Shown here: piece by piece, positions 19,607 to 28,336 of the stretch
How the letters are laid out: every line of letters starts with the position of its first letter
How positions within the stretch are numbered: position 1 is the first letter of the stretch
Assembly (NCBI GenBank): GCA_002104905.1
Contig: MCFE01000850.1
Location: forward strand, 1 to 30,409
Reading direction: 5' to 3'
DNA length: 30,409 nt
From: Basidiobolus meristosporus CBS 931.73
Lineage: Eukaryota; Basidiobolomycota; Basidiobolomycetes; Basidiobolales; Basidiobolaceae
The notes under the pieces: model-generated
Database searches by the model: none
Told to the model about the DNA's origin: nothing
Seen by the model: only the letters and a program-made list of their open reading frames with translations
Translations under genes and position numbers: made by a program

Positions 19607-19670
19607 GAGTGGCTTGGCCTTGTCAAGCACTCCGCCACTTGTCATATGTGTCGTCCTCAATGTATAAAAG
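19607..19670 (+). promoter_or_regulatory. Promoter module of repeat gene D: inverted repeat plus TATA
   Basis: The element at 19607-19632 has arms GAGTGGCTTG and CAAGCACTC around GCCTTGT, forming a 9 bp stem with one bulged G. TATAAAAG follows at 19663-19670, 81 bp before the ATG. Confidence 0.6.
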
Positions 19671-19750
19671 TTAATGAGGAAGTATACCATTTCCACACTC
19701 TTCTATCGATTTATCCTCCGACTTCCGAAGACCTTCCTCTCTCTACCATC

Positions 19751-21079
19751 ATGGCCAATTATCAACAACCTCGTCAAACCCGCGGCTCTCGTTACGAGCA
19801 AGACTTGAACAGACGTAACAATCAGCCACAATCTCGTTATGAACGTGAGGAGCACGAATATTCTCGCAGCCGCCGTTCTGGACGTAGCCTCAATCGTCGA
19901 CATGAGGACGAAGAGGAGCGTGAATATCCTCATAGCCATCGTTACGAGAACAGATTTGGACGTCAGTATGATGATAACAAAGAGTTTGAATACCCCCGTA
20001 ACCGCCGCTATGGCCGTGGCTTGGGTCGTCAATATGAAGATGACGAGGAACTTGATTACCCCCGTAACCATCGCTATGGCAGAGGGCTTGGCCGTCAATA
20101 TGAAGATGACGAAGAGCTAGAGTATCCCCGCAACCGTCGCTATGGTCGTGGCTTTGGCCGTCAATACGAAGATGATGAGGAGCTCGAATATCCACATAAT
20201 CGTCGCTATGGCCGTGGTCTAGGACGTCAATATGAAGATGACGAAGAGCTAGAGTATCCCCGCAACCGTCGCTATGGTCGTGGCTTTGGCCGTCAATACG
20301 AAGATGATGAGGAGCTCGAATATCCACATAATCGTCGCTATGGCCGTGGTCTAGGACGTCAATATGAAGATGACGAAGAGCTAGAGTATCCCCGCAACCG
20401 TCGCTATGGCCGTGGCTTGGGTCGTCAATATGAAGATGACGAGGAACTTGATTACCCCCGTAACCATCGCTATGGCAGAGGGCTTGGCCGTCAATATGAA
20501 GATGACGAAGAGCTAGAGTATCCCCGCAACCGTCGCTATGGTCGTGGCTTTGGCCGTCAATACGAAGATGATGAGGAGCTCGAATATCCACATAATCGTC
20601 GCTATGGCCGTGGTCTAGGACGTCAATATGAAGATGACGAAGAGCTAGAGTATCCCCGCAATCGTCACTATGGTCGTGGCTTCGGGCGTCGATATGAGGA
20701 TGATGAGGAGCTTGATTATCCACGCAGCCGGCGCTATGGTCGCGGATTTGGTCGCCAATACGAAAATGACGAAGAACTTGACTATCCCCGCAGCCGCCGC
20801 TACGGTCGTGAAGAAGAGCTTGAATATCCTCGTAATCGTCGTTATGGCCGTGGCTTAGGACGCCAATATGAAGGTGATGAGGAACTTAACTATCCCCGCA
20901 GCCACCGCTACGGTCGTGGCTTTGGCCGTCAATATGAAGAGGACGAAGAACTCGAATATCCTCGTAACCGTCGTTATAGCCGTGGTTTCGGTCGCCAATA
21001 CGAAAACGATGATGAGCTTGAATATCCTCGTAGCCGCCACTATGGCCGTAGCTCAGGTCGCCAAACTGGATGGTATTAA
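19751..21079 (+). CDS. Repeat protein D: longest 22-residue-unit protein (442 aa)
   Basis: The start is the ATG at 19751 in ACCATCATGGCC. The layout is the shared head MANYQQPRQTRGSRYEQDL, roughly 17 units, then the tail RHYGRSSGRQTGWY. Units alternate between RGFGRQY and RGLGRQY basic halves and between EYPRN, EYPHN and DYPRN acidic ends. A block of six units (396 bp) is repeated inside the gene. One unit near 20800 is cut short to RRYGREEELEYP; the same scar is in gene E, which shows common descent. It is 110 residues (exactly five units) longer than E, so the pair differ mainly by unit number. No signal peptide, membrane segment or known domain is visible. Function is unknown. Confidence 0.85.
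   Translation: MANYQQPRQTRGSRYEQDLNRRNNQPQSRYEREEHEYSRSRRSGRSLNRRHEDEEEREYPHSHRYENRFGRQYDDNKEFEYPRNRRYGRGLGRQYEDDEELDYPRNHRYGRGLGRQYEDDEELEYPRNRRYGRGFGRQYEDDEELEYPHNRRYGRGLGRQYEDDEELEYPRNRRYGRGFGRQYEDDEELEYPHNRRYGRGLGRQYEDDEELEYPRNRRYGRGLGRQYEDDEELDYPRNHRYGRGLGRQYEDDEELEYPRNRRYGRGFGRQYEDDEELEYPHNRRYGRGLGRQYEDDEELEYPRNRHYGRGFGRRYEDDEELDYPRSRRYGRGFGRQYENDEELDYPRSRRYGREEELEYPRNRRYGRGLGRQYEGDEELNYPRSHRYGRGFGRQYEEDEELEYPRNRRYSRGFGRQYENDDELEYPRSRHYGRSSGRQTGWY
20021..20656 (+). repeat. Higher-order 396 bp repeat (six 66 bp units) inside gene D
   Basis: The stretch beginning at 20021 (TTGGGTCGTCAATATGAAGA) starts again at 20417, exactly 396 bp later, and stays near-identical for about 240 bp. Within it, a two-unit (132 bp) pattern of RGFGRQY and RGLGRQY also repeats. 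This is typical of recent unequal crossing-over or replication slippage. Confidence 0.75.
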
Positions 21080-21680
21080 GCTGCGTATGTACTGGCTATA
21101 TCCCACTTTACATGGTGATTAAATGGTATGCTCTGCGCCTCTAAAATGATTGGTAAAAATAAAGTTGATATTTCACAACCAAGTTCCAAAGAATATTGGC
21201 CTAGCTGATGCTACTTGCTGTAAAGTAATAAAATTTACCGCTGCAGCAGTGAAGCCGAATTAGATATGGAGCTCTTCCACTGACCCATTCTTTGAGAAGA
21301 TTTGTCAGTAACACATGGGTAATGCTTAGTAAAGAACAAGCATAGATCTGGAATTGTCACATTGTTTCGACACCATTAATCATGTGTTAGGATCATCAAT
21401 TCACCAAGTGGCTTAGCCTTGTCAAGCACTCCTCTCTTTAGATATATCTCGCCTTTGCTATTTTTAAGTTCCGGTGGAAGTATGCCAGACTCACATGACC
21501 CTTTATTCCCCACCGCTGCATTAGTGAAACCGTGTTGAATATGGTTCTCTTGTATCGACCCATATTTTGACAATATTTGTAAGTAGAGCGTGAGTGGTCA
21601 TTCATCAAAAATCAAGAATGGACCAAGGATTGCAAAATCCTGTGATTTTCATAATCATATGCCTCGATCATCAATTCGTC
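21080..21680. other. Intergenic region between D and E, duplicated from the C-D spacer
   Basis: The 3' flank of D and the stretch about 21287-21450 closely copy the C-D spacer at about 19186-19350, including the orphan element. This supports tandem duplication of a unit of roughly 2.1 kb containing gene plus spacer. No gene was seen. Confidence 0.6.
21406..21431 (+). promoter_or_regulatory. Orphan copy 2 of the shared inverted-repeat element
   Basis: AAGTGGCTTAG, CCTTGT and CAAGCACTC, identical in core to the orphan at 19308. It stands about 420 bp before the ATG of gene E, the same relative position as orphan 1 before gene D. Confidence 0.5.
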
Positions 21681-21744
21681 GAGTGGCTTGGCCTTATCGA
21701 GCACTCCGCCACACGGCATTTGAGTTGTGTTCACTGTATATAAG
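21681..21744 (+). promoter_or_regulatory. Promoter module of repeat gene E: inverted repeat plus TATA
   Basis: The element at 21681-21706 has left arm GAGTGGCTTG and a changed right arm CGAGCACTC. TATATAAG is at 21737-21744, 81 bp before the ATG, and the leader is nearly the same as that of gene B. Confidence 0.6.
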
Positions 21745-21824
21745 GTAAGGTGAAGGCATACCAGTTCCACACTCTTGTGTCGATTTATCCACCGACTTCC
21801 GAAGACCTTCCTCTCTCTACCATC

Positions 21825-22823
21825 ATGGCCAATTATCAACAACCTCGTCAAACCCGCGGCTCTCGTTACGAGCAAGACTTGAACAGACGTAACAACCAGC
21901 AACAACCCCGCTACGAACGTGAGGAACAAGAGTATTCTCGCAACCGCCGTTATGGACGTGGCCTCAATCGTCGATATGAGGACGAAGAGGAGCGTGAATA
22001 TCCTCATAGCCATCGTTACGAGAACAGATTTGGACGTCAGTATGATGATAACAAAGAGTTTGAATACCCCCGTAACCGCCGCTATGGCCGTGGCTTGGGT
22101 CGTCAATATGAAGATGACGAGGAACTTGATTACCCCCGTAACCATCGCTATGGCAGAGGGCTTGGCCGTCAATATGAAGATGACGAAGAGCTAGAGTATC
22201 CCCGCAACCGTCGCTTTGGTCGTGGCTTTGGCCGTCAATACGAAGATGATGAGGAGCTCGAATATCCACATAATCGTCGCTATGGCCGTGGTCTAGGACG
22301 TCAATATGAAGATGACGAAGAGCTAGAGTATCCCCGCAATCGTCACTATGGTCGTGGCTTCGGGCGTCGATATGAGGATGATGAGGAGCTTGATTATCCA
22401 CGCAGCCGGCGCTATGGTCGCGGATTTGGTCGTCAATATGAAAATGATGAAGAGCTCGAATCCCCCCACAGCCGTCGCTACGGTCGTGGCCTAGGTCGCC
22501 AATACGAAAATAATGAAGAACTTGACTATCCCCGCAGCCGCCGCTACGGTCGTGAAGAAGAGCTTGAATATCCTCGTAATCGTCGTTATGGCCGTGGCTT
22601 AGGACGCCAATATGAAGGTGATGAGGAACTTAACTATCCCCGCAGCCACCGCTACGGTCGTGGCTTTGGCCGTCAATATGAAGAGGACGAAGAACTCGAA
22701 TATCCTCGTAACCGTCGTTATAGCCGTGGTTTCGGTCGCCAATACGAAAACGATGATGAGCTTGAATATCCTCGTAGCCGCCACTATGGCCGTAGCTCAG
22801 GTCGCCAAACTGGATGGTATTAA
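21825..22823 (+). CDS. Repeat protein E: 22-residue Arg/Tyr/Gly-acidic units (332 aa)
   Basis: The start is the ATG at 21825 in ACCATCATGGCC. It has the same head as B and D, about 12 units, and the tail RHYGRSSGRQTGWY. Over shared units it is almost identical to D at the DNA level, including the short-unit scar RRYGREEELEYP near 22550. It lacks the 396 bp block and has one unit that D does not (with ELESPHS and ENNEELDYP). One basic half reads RRFGRGFG, a Tyr to Phe change. It is intact and intronless. D and E are therefore recent tandem duplicates that have since changed unit number. Function is unknown, with the same composition caveats as the other copies. Confidence 0.85.
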   Translation: MANYQQPRQTRGSRYEQDLNRRNNQQQPRYEREEQEYSRNRRYGRGLNRRYEDEEEREYPHSHRYENRFGRQYDDNKEFEYPRNRRYGRGLGRQYEDDEELDYPRNHRYGRGLGRQYEDDEELEYPRNRRFGRGFGRQYEDDEELEYPHNRRYGRGLGRQYEDDEELEYPRNRHYGRGFGRRYEDDEELDYPRSRRYGRGFGRQYENDEELESPHSRRYGRGLGRQYENNEELDYPRSRRYGREEELEYPRNRRYGRGLGRQYEGDEELNYPRSHRYGRGFGRQYEEDEELEYPRNRRYSRGFGRQYENDDELEYPRSRHYGRSSGRQTGWY

Positions 22824-23342
22824 GCTGCGTATGTATTGGCTATATCCCACTTTACATGTTGATTAAATGGTATGTTCTGCGCCTCTAAAATGATTGGTAA
22901 AAATAAAGTTGATATTTCACAACCAAGTTCCAAAGAATATTGGCCTAGCTGATGCTACTTGCTGTAAAGTAGTAAAATTTACCACTATTACAGTGAAGCC
23001 CTGTTGTGTATGAAGCTTTGCATCGACCCATTTTTCGGCAATATTTATCAGTAGCATGAGGGTGAATGTCCATTGGCCCAGTAGAGATCCGGAATTGTCA
23101 CATTATTTCGATATCATTAATTATATGCTGGGATCATCAAATCGTTGAGTGGCTTAGCCTCGCCAAGCACTCCTCCCCTATAGATTGATATCATCGTTCA
23201 AACACATATGCTATTCTATTCTCTACAAAGTCCACCATTACATTAGTGAAGCCGTACTGAATACGATGCTCTTGTACCAACTCATATTTTAACAATATTT
23301 GTCAGCAGAGCGTGGGTGGTTATTCATCAAAGATTACAACAT
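22824..23342. other. Intergenic region downstream of E
   Basis: The 3' flank again matches C and D (AATAAAGTTGATATTTCA). A third orphan element is at 23147. No gene was seen. Confidence 0.5.
23147..23172 (+). promoter_or_regulatory. Orphan copy 3 of the shared inverted-repeat element
   Basis: GAGTGGCTTAG ... CCAAGCACTC upstream of the 5'-truncated relic at 23343. It has no TATA box or leader of the family type after it, so it is probably what remains of that relic's promoter. Confidence 0.5.
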
Positions 23343-23594
23343 CCCGCAGTCGCCATTACAGTCGTAGATTTGGTCGCCAATATGAGAACGATGAAGATCC
23401 TGAGTTTCCCCGTAATCGTCACTATAGTCGTGGCTTAGGAAGACGATATGAAGATGACGAAGAACTCGAATACTCTCATAACCTTCTCTATGACCGTAAG
23501 CTTAGGACGACAATATGAAGAAGGCGAAGGGCTGCAATATCCGCGCAACAGTCAATATGATCTTAACTTTGGCCGTCAATCTGGAAAGTACTAG
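23343..23594 (+). pseudogene. 5'-truncated, frameshifted repeat-protein relic
   Basis: About four units are recognisable: SRHYSRRFGRQYENDEDPEF, then RNRHYSRGLGRRYEDDEELE. A one-base insertion near GACCGTAAGCTTAGG then shifts the frame. The tail GRQSGKY with a TAG at 23592 matches the family C-terminus (GRQSGWY) with one change. Head, leader and start codon are missing. The AAGTTGATATTTCA 3' flank is conserved, so this is a family member that lost its 5' half. Confidence 0.75.
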
Positions 23595-24539
23595 GTGTTC
23601 ATATTTACTGGCTACATCACATTTTACATACTGTGGCTAAACGCTACATGCCTCTAAAACATCGGTGAAATCAAAGTTGATATTTCATGACTAACTTTTT
23701 TTATTATTTGCACATTAATTCATCGTGTAGTAAGTACAACATGTATTGTGGCAAACCCCACTTCAGCGAGGGTAGCACAATGCTCAATATGCCGACTTAT
23801 TCAAAAACGAGCCATATATTGTCAGCTTTTGTGAGGAGCACGTGAGTAATAGCTGTCAACGATTTGGTACAGATCGGAGATTGCAGCATTACTTCTAGTT
23901 CTTTAATAGTTCTATAGTTCAATGATTGGTCGAACAACATGGTGATTAACAAAATATTCGGTAGAAGTATACCATCAATATACAGGGATATTTTAGCATC
24001 ATGGCTGACGATTAGGTCGTCAATGTAAAGATAGTGAGTAACATGAGTAAACCTATTAATAGCGCTATGAATGTGACCTTGATTGCTATTCAGGCTCGTT
24101 GTAGCATTTACGGTAATGTAGTTCGATGCCGCGGCTTGACCACTATCGATTAGTGTCTTTTAATAAAACTGGACATCTTGATGGTAAGAGAAGATATATA
24201 CAAACGAACCAACGCTAGAAGCATACGTTTTAATTGTTTCTCCAATGGCAATATCAGAACTATCCTAATGCAAACATTCACACGCCGTATATATGGAAAT
24301 AATGTCACTCACATGTAAAGTATGCCCATGATTTCAATTGCTATCCTAGTGAAAATGATTTGTACTCTAGCGACTTAATCCAAAGGCCATCAATATTTTG
24401 TAAGCATTATTCTTGCCATCAAGTTCTAGAAAGGCGCTTTATTCATCTCAAGTTAGATTACTTACAAAACAATGACAAATTATATTTTACAGGTTGGGTA
24501 GAACCTAGTCTCATTTCTTATGTCAACATTGCTGCTTAA
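23595..24539. other. Intergenic region between the repeat array and the NiCoT gene
   Basis: Apart from the faint relic at 23961-24034 nothing was recognised. The stretch is AT-rich with many stops in all frames. Confidence 0.5.
23961..24034 (+). pseudogene. Faint leader and start-codon relic of the repeat family
   Basis: GTAGAAGTATACCATC and AGCATCATGGCTGA resemble the family leader and start (GAAGTATACCA, ACCATCATGGCC). GGTCGTCAATGTAAAGAT then resembles a repeat unit but contains stops. It may be the far edge of the array. The match is short, so chance cannot be excluded. Confidence 0.3.
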
Positions 24540-25707
24540 TTACACTTTGATTTCTTCCTCCTCAATCATCATGGTATCCTTCTCCCCACGCACCACCACA
24601 ATGTCCTTCTCGAGCTGCATAAATCCACCATACTTGTAGATCAAGATCGCCAGTATCCAGATAACCACGAACAACGATACGATGCAGTAGCCAACGATGT
24701 CGAAATTATCTCCAATGGTGCCAAAGAACTCCCAGAATGATCCGGTCAGCTCTAGCTTATCACCAAGAATGTTGAACACCTGAACCAGTCCAATGAGGAT
24801 GGCAATCAGCACGGAGATGAAGGTGATGGTGAAGTTGAAGTAGATCTTGCGGATAGGCGAGATAAAGGCCCAGCTGTAGGTGCACAACATGAGCATACCA
24901 TCCAGCGTGTCAATCAGGGACATTCCGGCAGTGAATAGGAACGGGAAGAATAGGATCAGTCCAATGTTGAGTCCGTTGTTGGCTTGTGTAGCAGACAGCG
25001 CCAATAATGTGATCTCGGTGGCTGTGTCGAACCCGAACCCGAACAACACCCCCAACGGATACATCTTCCAGCTAGCATCGATGAAGTTGAAGATTGGTCT
25101 GAAGAACCTGGACAAGACTCCTCCCGAGTTGAGCATCTCCTCCACATCAATCTCTCTGTATACCTTCTCTCGACGAAGTGTCTGCAGCTGTTTCCAAATG
25201 CTAACCAGGACAATTGCGTTCATGATACCGATTAGCAGTAAGAATGCACCAGATACACAAGTCCCAATCACTCCACTCACATCCTGGAATGCGGGGAACT
25301 TATCGGCCACTGCTGTAGCCGTGGCTGCGATGGCAATGGCTGCTACAACCACAATTGTCGAGTGGCCTAAAGAGAAGAAGAGTCCCACAAGGCATGGTCT
25401 CTTGCCAGACTGGATCAACTTTCTCGTGACATTGTCGATTGCTGGATATCCATTAGTCACGAATCGGTAAGCAATTAGAACTGATGATGATCTACCTACC
25501 AGTAATATGATCAGCATCTAAAGCATGGCGAAGTCCAAGGGTATATGCCAGAACTGCCTGGCTGACGAGTCCATTGTATGACCGCAAAGCAAGGATAGCG
25601 GCTACCCACAAGGCGATGTTTACCACAACCAAAGTGGAAATAGTAATGATGATCTTCCGCCTAAGCGGCTTATTCTCAGCTGTCATGAATGCCCTGTAAA
25701 CCTCCAT
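24540..25707 (-). CDS. Nickel/cobalt transporter, NiCoT family (HoxN/NixA/Nic1-like)
   Basis: Exons complement(24540..25441) and complement(25500..25707), with a 58 bp GTAGGT...CAG intron, encode 369 residues, a normal NiCoT length. It is a secondary transporter with about eight membrane helices that takes up Ni2+ or Co2+, in fungi mainly to supply urease. The intron splits the diagnostic metal-binding motif; splicing restores RHALDADHITAIDNVTRKL at residues 60-78. The other family signatures follow: LGHSTIVV, FGFDTATEI and GMSLIDTLDGM. The acidic C-terminus ends in IEEEEIKV. The ATG at 25707 lies about 100 bp after a TATAAATA box. A damaged second copy lies just upstream on the same strand. 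No nickel-binding riboswitch or urease gene is seen here. Confidence 0.93.
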
Positions 25708-25809
25708 AGCGCCAATTCTGTATTATTAGAGTGCGGATATACTTTTTGAGTGGAAGATAATAGTTGAATGAGGTAGTGATTGGTGCAGAGGTTAGACTTT
25801 ACGTACCCA

Positions 25810-25817
25810 TATTTATA
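25810..25817 (-). promoter_or_regulatory. TATA box of the NiCoT gene
   Basis: On the minus strand TATAAATA lies 103 bp upstream of the ATG at 25707, slightly further than for other genes here. Confidence 0.55.
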
Positions 25818-26553
25818 GGTTTTCTCATATCACCTGGGATAGTGAGTAGGACCCAGGGTAGGTGTTTCCTGTTTCAATAAATCAACGTCAAGGCTAAACC
25901 ATCCACGGATGATAGGGGCTCCAACAATGGAACTGGGTACGAATGTAATCAAAAAGCTCTTTACCTGACTTTTGCAACTGATCATTGTGGTAAGATCAGC
26001 AGCATCATTGCGATAACCATTTTACCAAGTATGTGGACAAAAATTCGGTTGTAGTGGAAATATCTCGTCTAGCAGGAAAAGCTATTGGGGTATATCACCT
26101 GTGCTATGTTACCCAGTGTTGGAAATTTTCACACAAAGATAAGGGGCGGTTTGCTGATTGTTAAAGTACGTGATAATAAACATGTGACTCTCTTGCCACA
26201 TGCTAGATAGTGTCCCCATGCTGATCCAATTGGATTTCAAAGAACCGGCATTGGTACAAGTTGTATCCTCACCATTCTAGCTTGTATCGGATGAGGCAAT
26301 ATACCCAATTCCTGGATTTGGTTAGCTAGATAATCTTGCTTTTGATATTACACCATCTGAACTAATTCTACATTAGTGGTGATCTCTATATACTTTTATA
26401 TGCAATAACCCTTATATTGTCTTTTACACCCTTTATTAACAGAATGGAAGATTAAAATATTACTACCACTGTAAAAAGTTTGTTCATACGTGTTTACAAA
26501 CACCTTTCAATAGAGTCTTGTAAGTACCCAAGTTATCCATATGTATACCTGTT
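25818..26553. other. Intergenic region between the two NiCoT copies
   Basis: No open frame of interest and no RNA gene was recognised. It holds the upstream region of the intact gene and the 3' flank of the broken copy. Confidence 0.5.
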
Positions 26554-27460
26554 TTAAGAGAATACCTTAAATTTCAACTTCTCACGCACCACCATAATGT
26601 CCTTCTCGAACTTCCCAAATCCACCATACTTGTAGATCAAGATCGCCAGCATCCAGATAACCACGAACAACGATACGATGCAGTAGCCAACGATGTCGAA
26701 ATTATCTCCAATGGTGCCAAAGAGCTCCCAGAATGATCCGGTCAGCTCTAGCTTATCACCAAGAATGTTGAACACCTGAACCAGTCCAATGAGGATGGCA
26801 ATCAGCACGGAGATGAAGGTGATGGTGAAGTTGAAGTAGATCTTGCGGATGGGCGAGATAAAGGCCCAGCTGTAGGTGCACAACATGAGCATACCATCCA
26901 GCGTGTCAATCAGGGACATCCCGGCAGTGAATAGGAACGGGAAGAATAGGATCAGTCCAATGTTGAGTCCGTTGTTGGCTTGTGTAGCAGACAGCGCCAA
27001 TAATGTGATCTCGGTGGCTGTGTCGAACCCGAACCCGAACAACACCCCCAACGGATACATCTTCCAGCTAGCATCGATGAAGTTGAAGATTGGTCTGAAG
27101 AACCTGGACAAGACTCCTCCCGAGTTGAGCATCTCCTCCACATCAATCTCTCTGTACACCTTCTCTCGACGAAGTGTCTGCAGCTGTTTCCAAATGCTAA
27201 CCAGGACAATTGCGTTCATGATACCGATTAGCAGTAAGAATGCACCAGATACACAAGTCCCGATCACCCCACTCACATCCTGGAATGCGGGGAACTTATG
27301 CCAATGGCTGCTATAGCCACGACCGTGGAGCAGCCTAAAAGTCCATCATATGATCACAAGACAAGCATAGCGGCTACTCACAGGCCAACATTTACCATAA
27401 CCAAAGTTGAAATAGTGAGAAAAATCTTCCGTCTGGGTGGCTTATTCTGACAACTTTCAT
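26554..27460 (-). pseudogene. Broken second NiCoT copy with a near-identical 3' block
   Basis: Positions 26617-27299 align to 24621-25303 of the intact gene without any gap. I count seven differences in about 680 bp, most of them silent. Outside this block the copy is decayed. After 27299 about 25-30 bp are missing. Further on, about 190 bp covering the intron and the RHALDADHITAIDN motif are deleted (junction near 27342). The remaining 5' exon matches at only roughly 80% and has lost a usable start. At the other end the acidic tail is replaced by REKLKFKVFS. Without the metal-binding motif it cannot work as a nickel transporter. Confidence 0.85.
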
Positions 27461-28336
27461 AATACCAATCTTTATTACTGAATCATGTATTGATGGAGTG
27501 ACTACTGTACTAGGTGGAATGAGCTTAAGGATCTGAGCAGAAACCAATCTCATCCACGTAATCTGTCACTATAAAGCATACTTGTTTGAACTATTGGACT
27601 TAAGTTTAATTCTCGTATCCCCATTCGATTGGTATTAAATAGACTCGGCAGTTATTTGAAGAATGCACTACTGAACCTCGGCCATTGATATCTGCCACAG
27701 AAATCATTCTAATTAATTCAACAACTTAGGTTCTAAACTTATCTAAATCATGAATTACTACGGCTTCTAAATGTTGTCAGGGGAAGAGTACCAAATGCGA
27801 TGTGTGCTGGCTTGGGGATAAAGGAGTTGTGTTGGGTCGAAACAAGCTTTTCCAAGGAGCGAAATATTATTTGTCCACAACTCAACAGATCAGGTCAGCA
27901 GAGTCATTAGTAAATTACAATCAGGTTTGTAGGGTCTAGGTTCCATACCGCCCTCATGATTAATGACTTTTGTGGACCAATTGACTCGGTGATATAGATC
28001 CATGTATCTAGCAGGTAGTGTGGTAAATTACCTTAGGTCAACATTCGTAGCCATAAATGCCCATACTATGGTCATTATAATATATATTTGATGAAGATAA
28101 TCTACCATAATGCGCCCCAACAAATTCGCATCCCTGCACGATGCAATAGAGATGACAAAAATCCCTAGCTTCTAAATCTAGATAATATCATTGTTAGAAT
28201 ACACTGTATTTATTAAGTTGTAGTCGTTCTAGGCAAATATGTCCAGATTGGAGATCAGATACTATTTTAGGTGGTTTTGTGATTAGCTCCCCTCGCTCTT
28301 GATTGTATTATTCATGCCAACGCGCTCCAACAATGG
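27461..28336. other. Intergenic region downstream of the methyltransferase gene
   Basis: Nothing was recognised. It contains the 3' end of the methyltransferase transcript and the decayed upstream side of the NiCoT pseudogene. Confidence 0.5.

Noticed and set aside
14651-22784. Long antisense open frames across the repeat genes, some encoding hydrophobic membrane-like repeats, others His/Asp-rich repeats
   Set aside because: The 66 bp period is a multiple of three, so any frame lacking a stop in one unit stays open throughout. Acidic GAN/GAR codons read backwards give Leu/Ile/Phe codons, which explains the hydrophobic look. They have no promoter, leader or conserved start of their own.
14696-22823. 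Ribosomal peptide (dikaritin/ustiloxin-type) precursor with repeated cores cut at RR sites
   Set aside because: The proteins have dibasic RR in most units, but no signal peptide to reach Kex2, and no DUF3328/UstY-like or tyrosinase gene lies nearby. Conservation spans the entire unit rather than a short core.
19751-22823. CRISPR-like or non-coding tandem repeat
   Set aside because: Repeats are head-to-tail without unique spacers, are a multiple of three long, and preserve one protein frame with synonymous changes, so they are coding repeats in a eukaryotic genome.
24880-25470. Plus-strand 196-codon frame opposite the NiCoT gene
   Set aside because: It is a shadow of the conserved minus-strand coding region; the same shadow appears over the pseudogene copy at 26876-27316.
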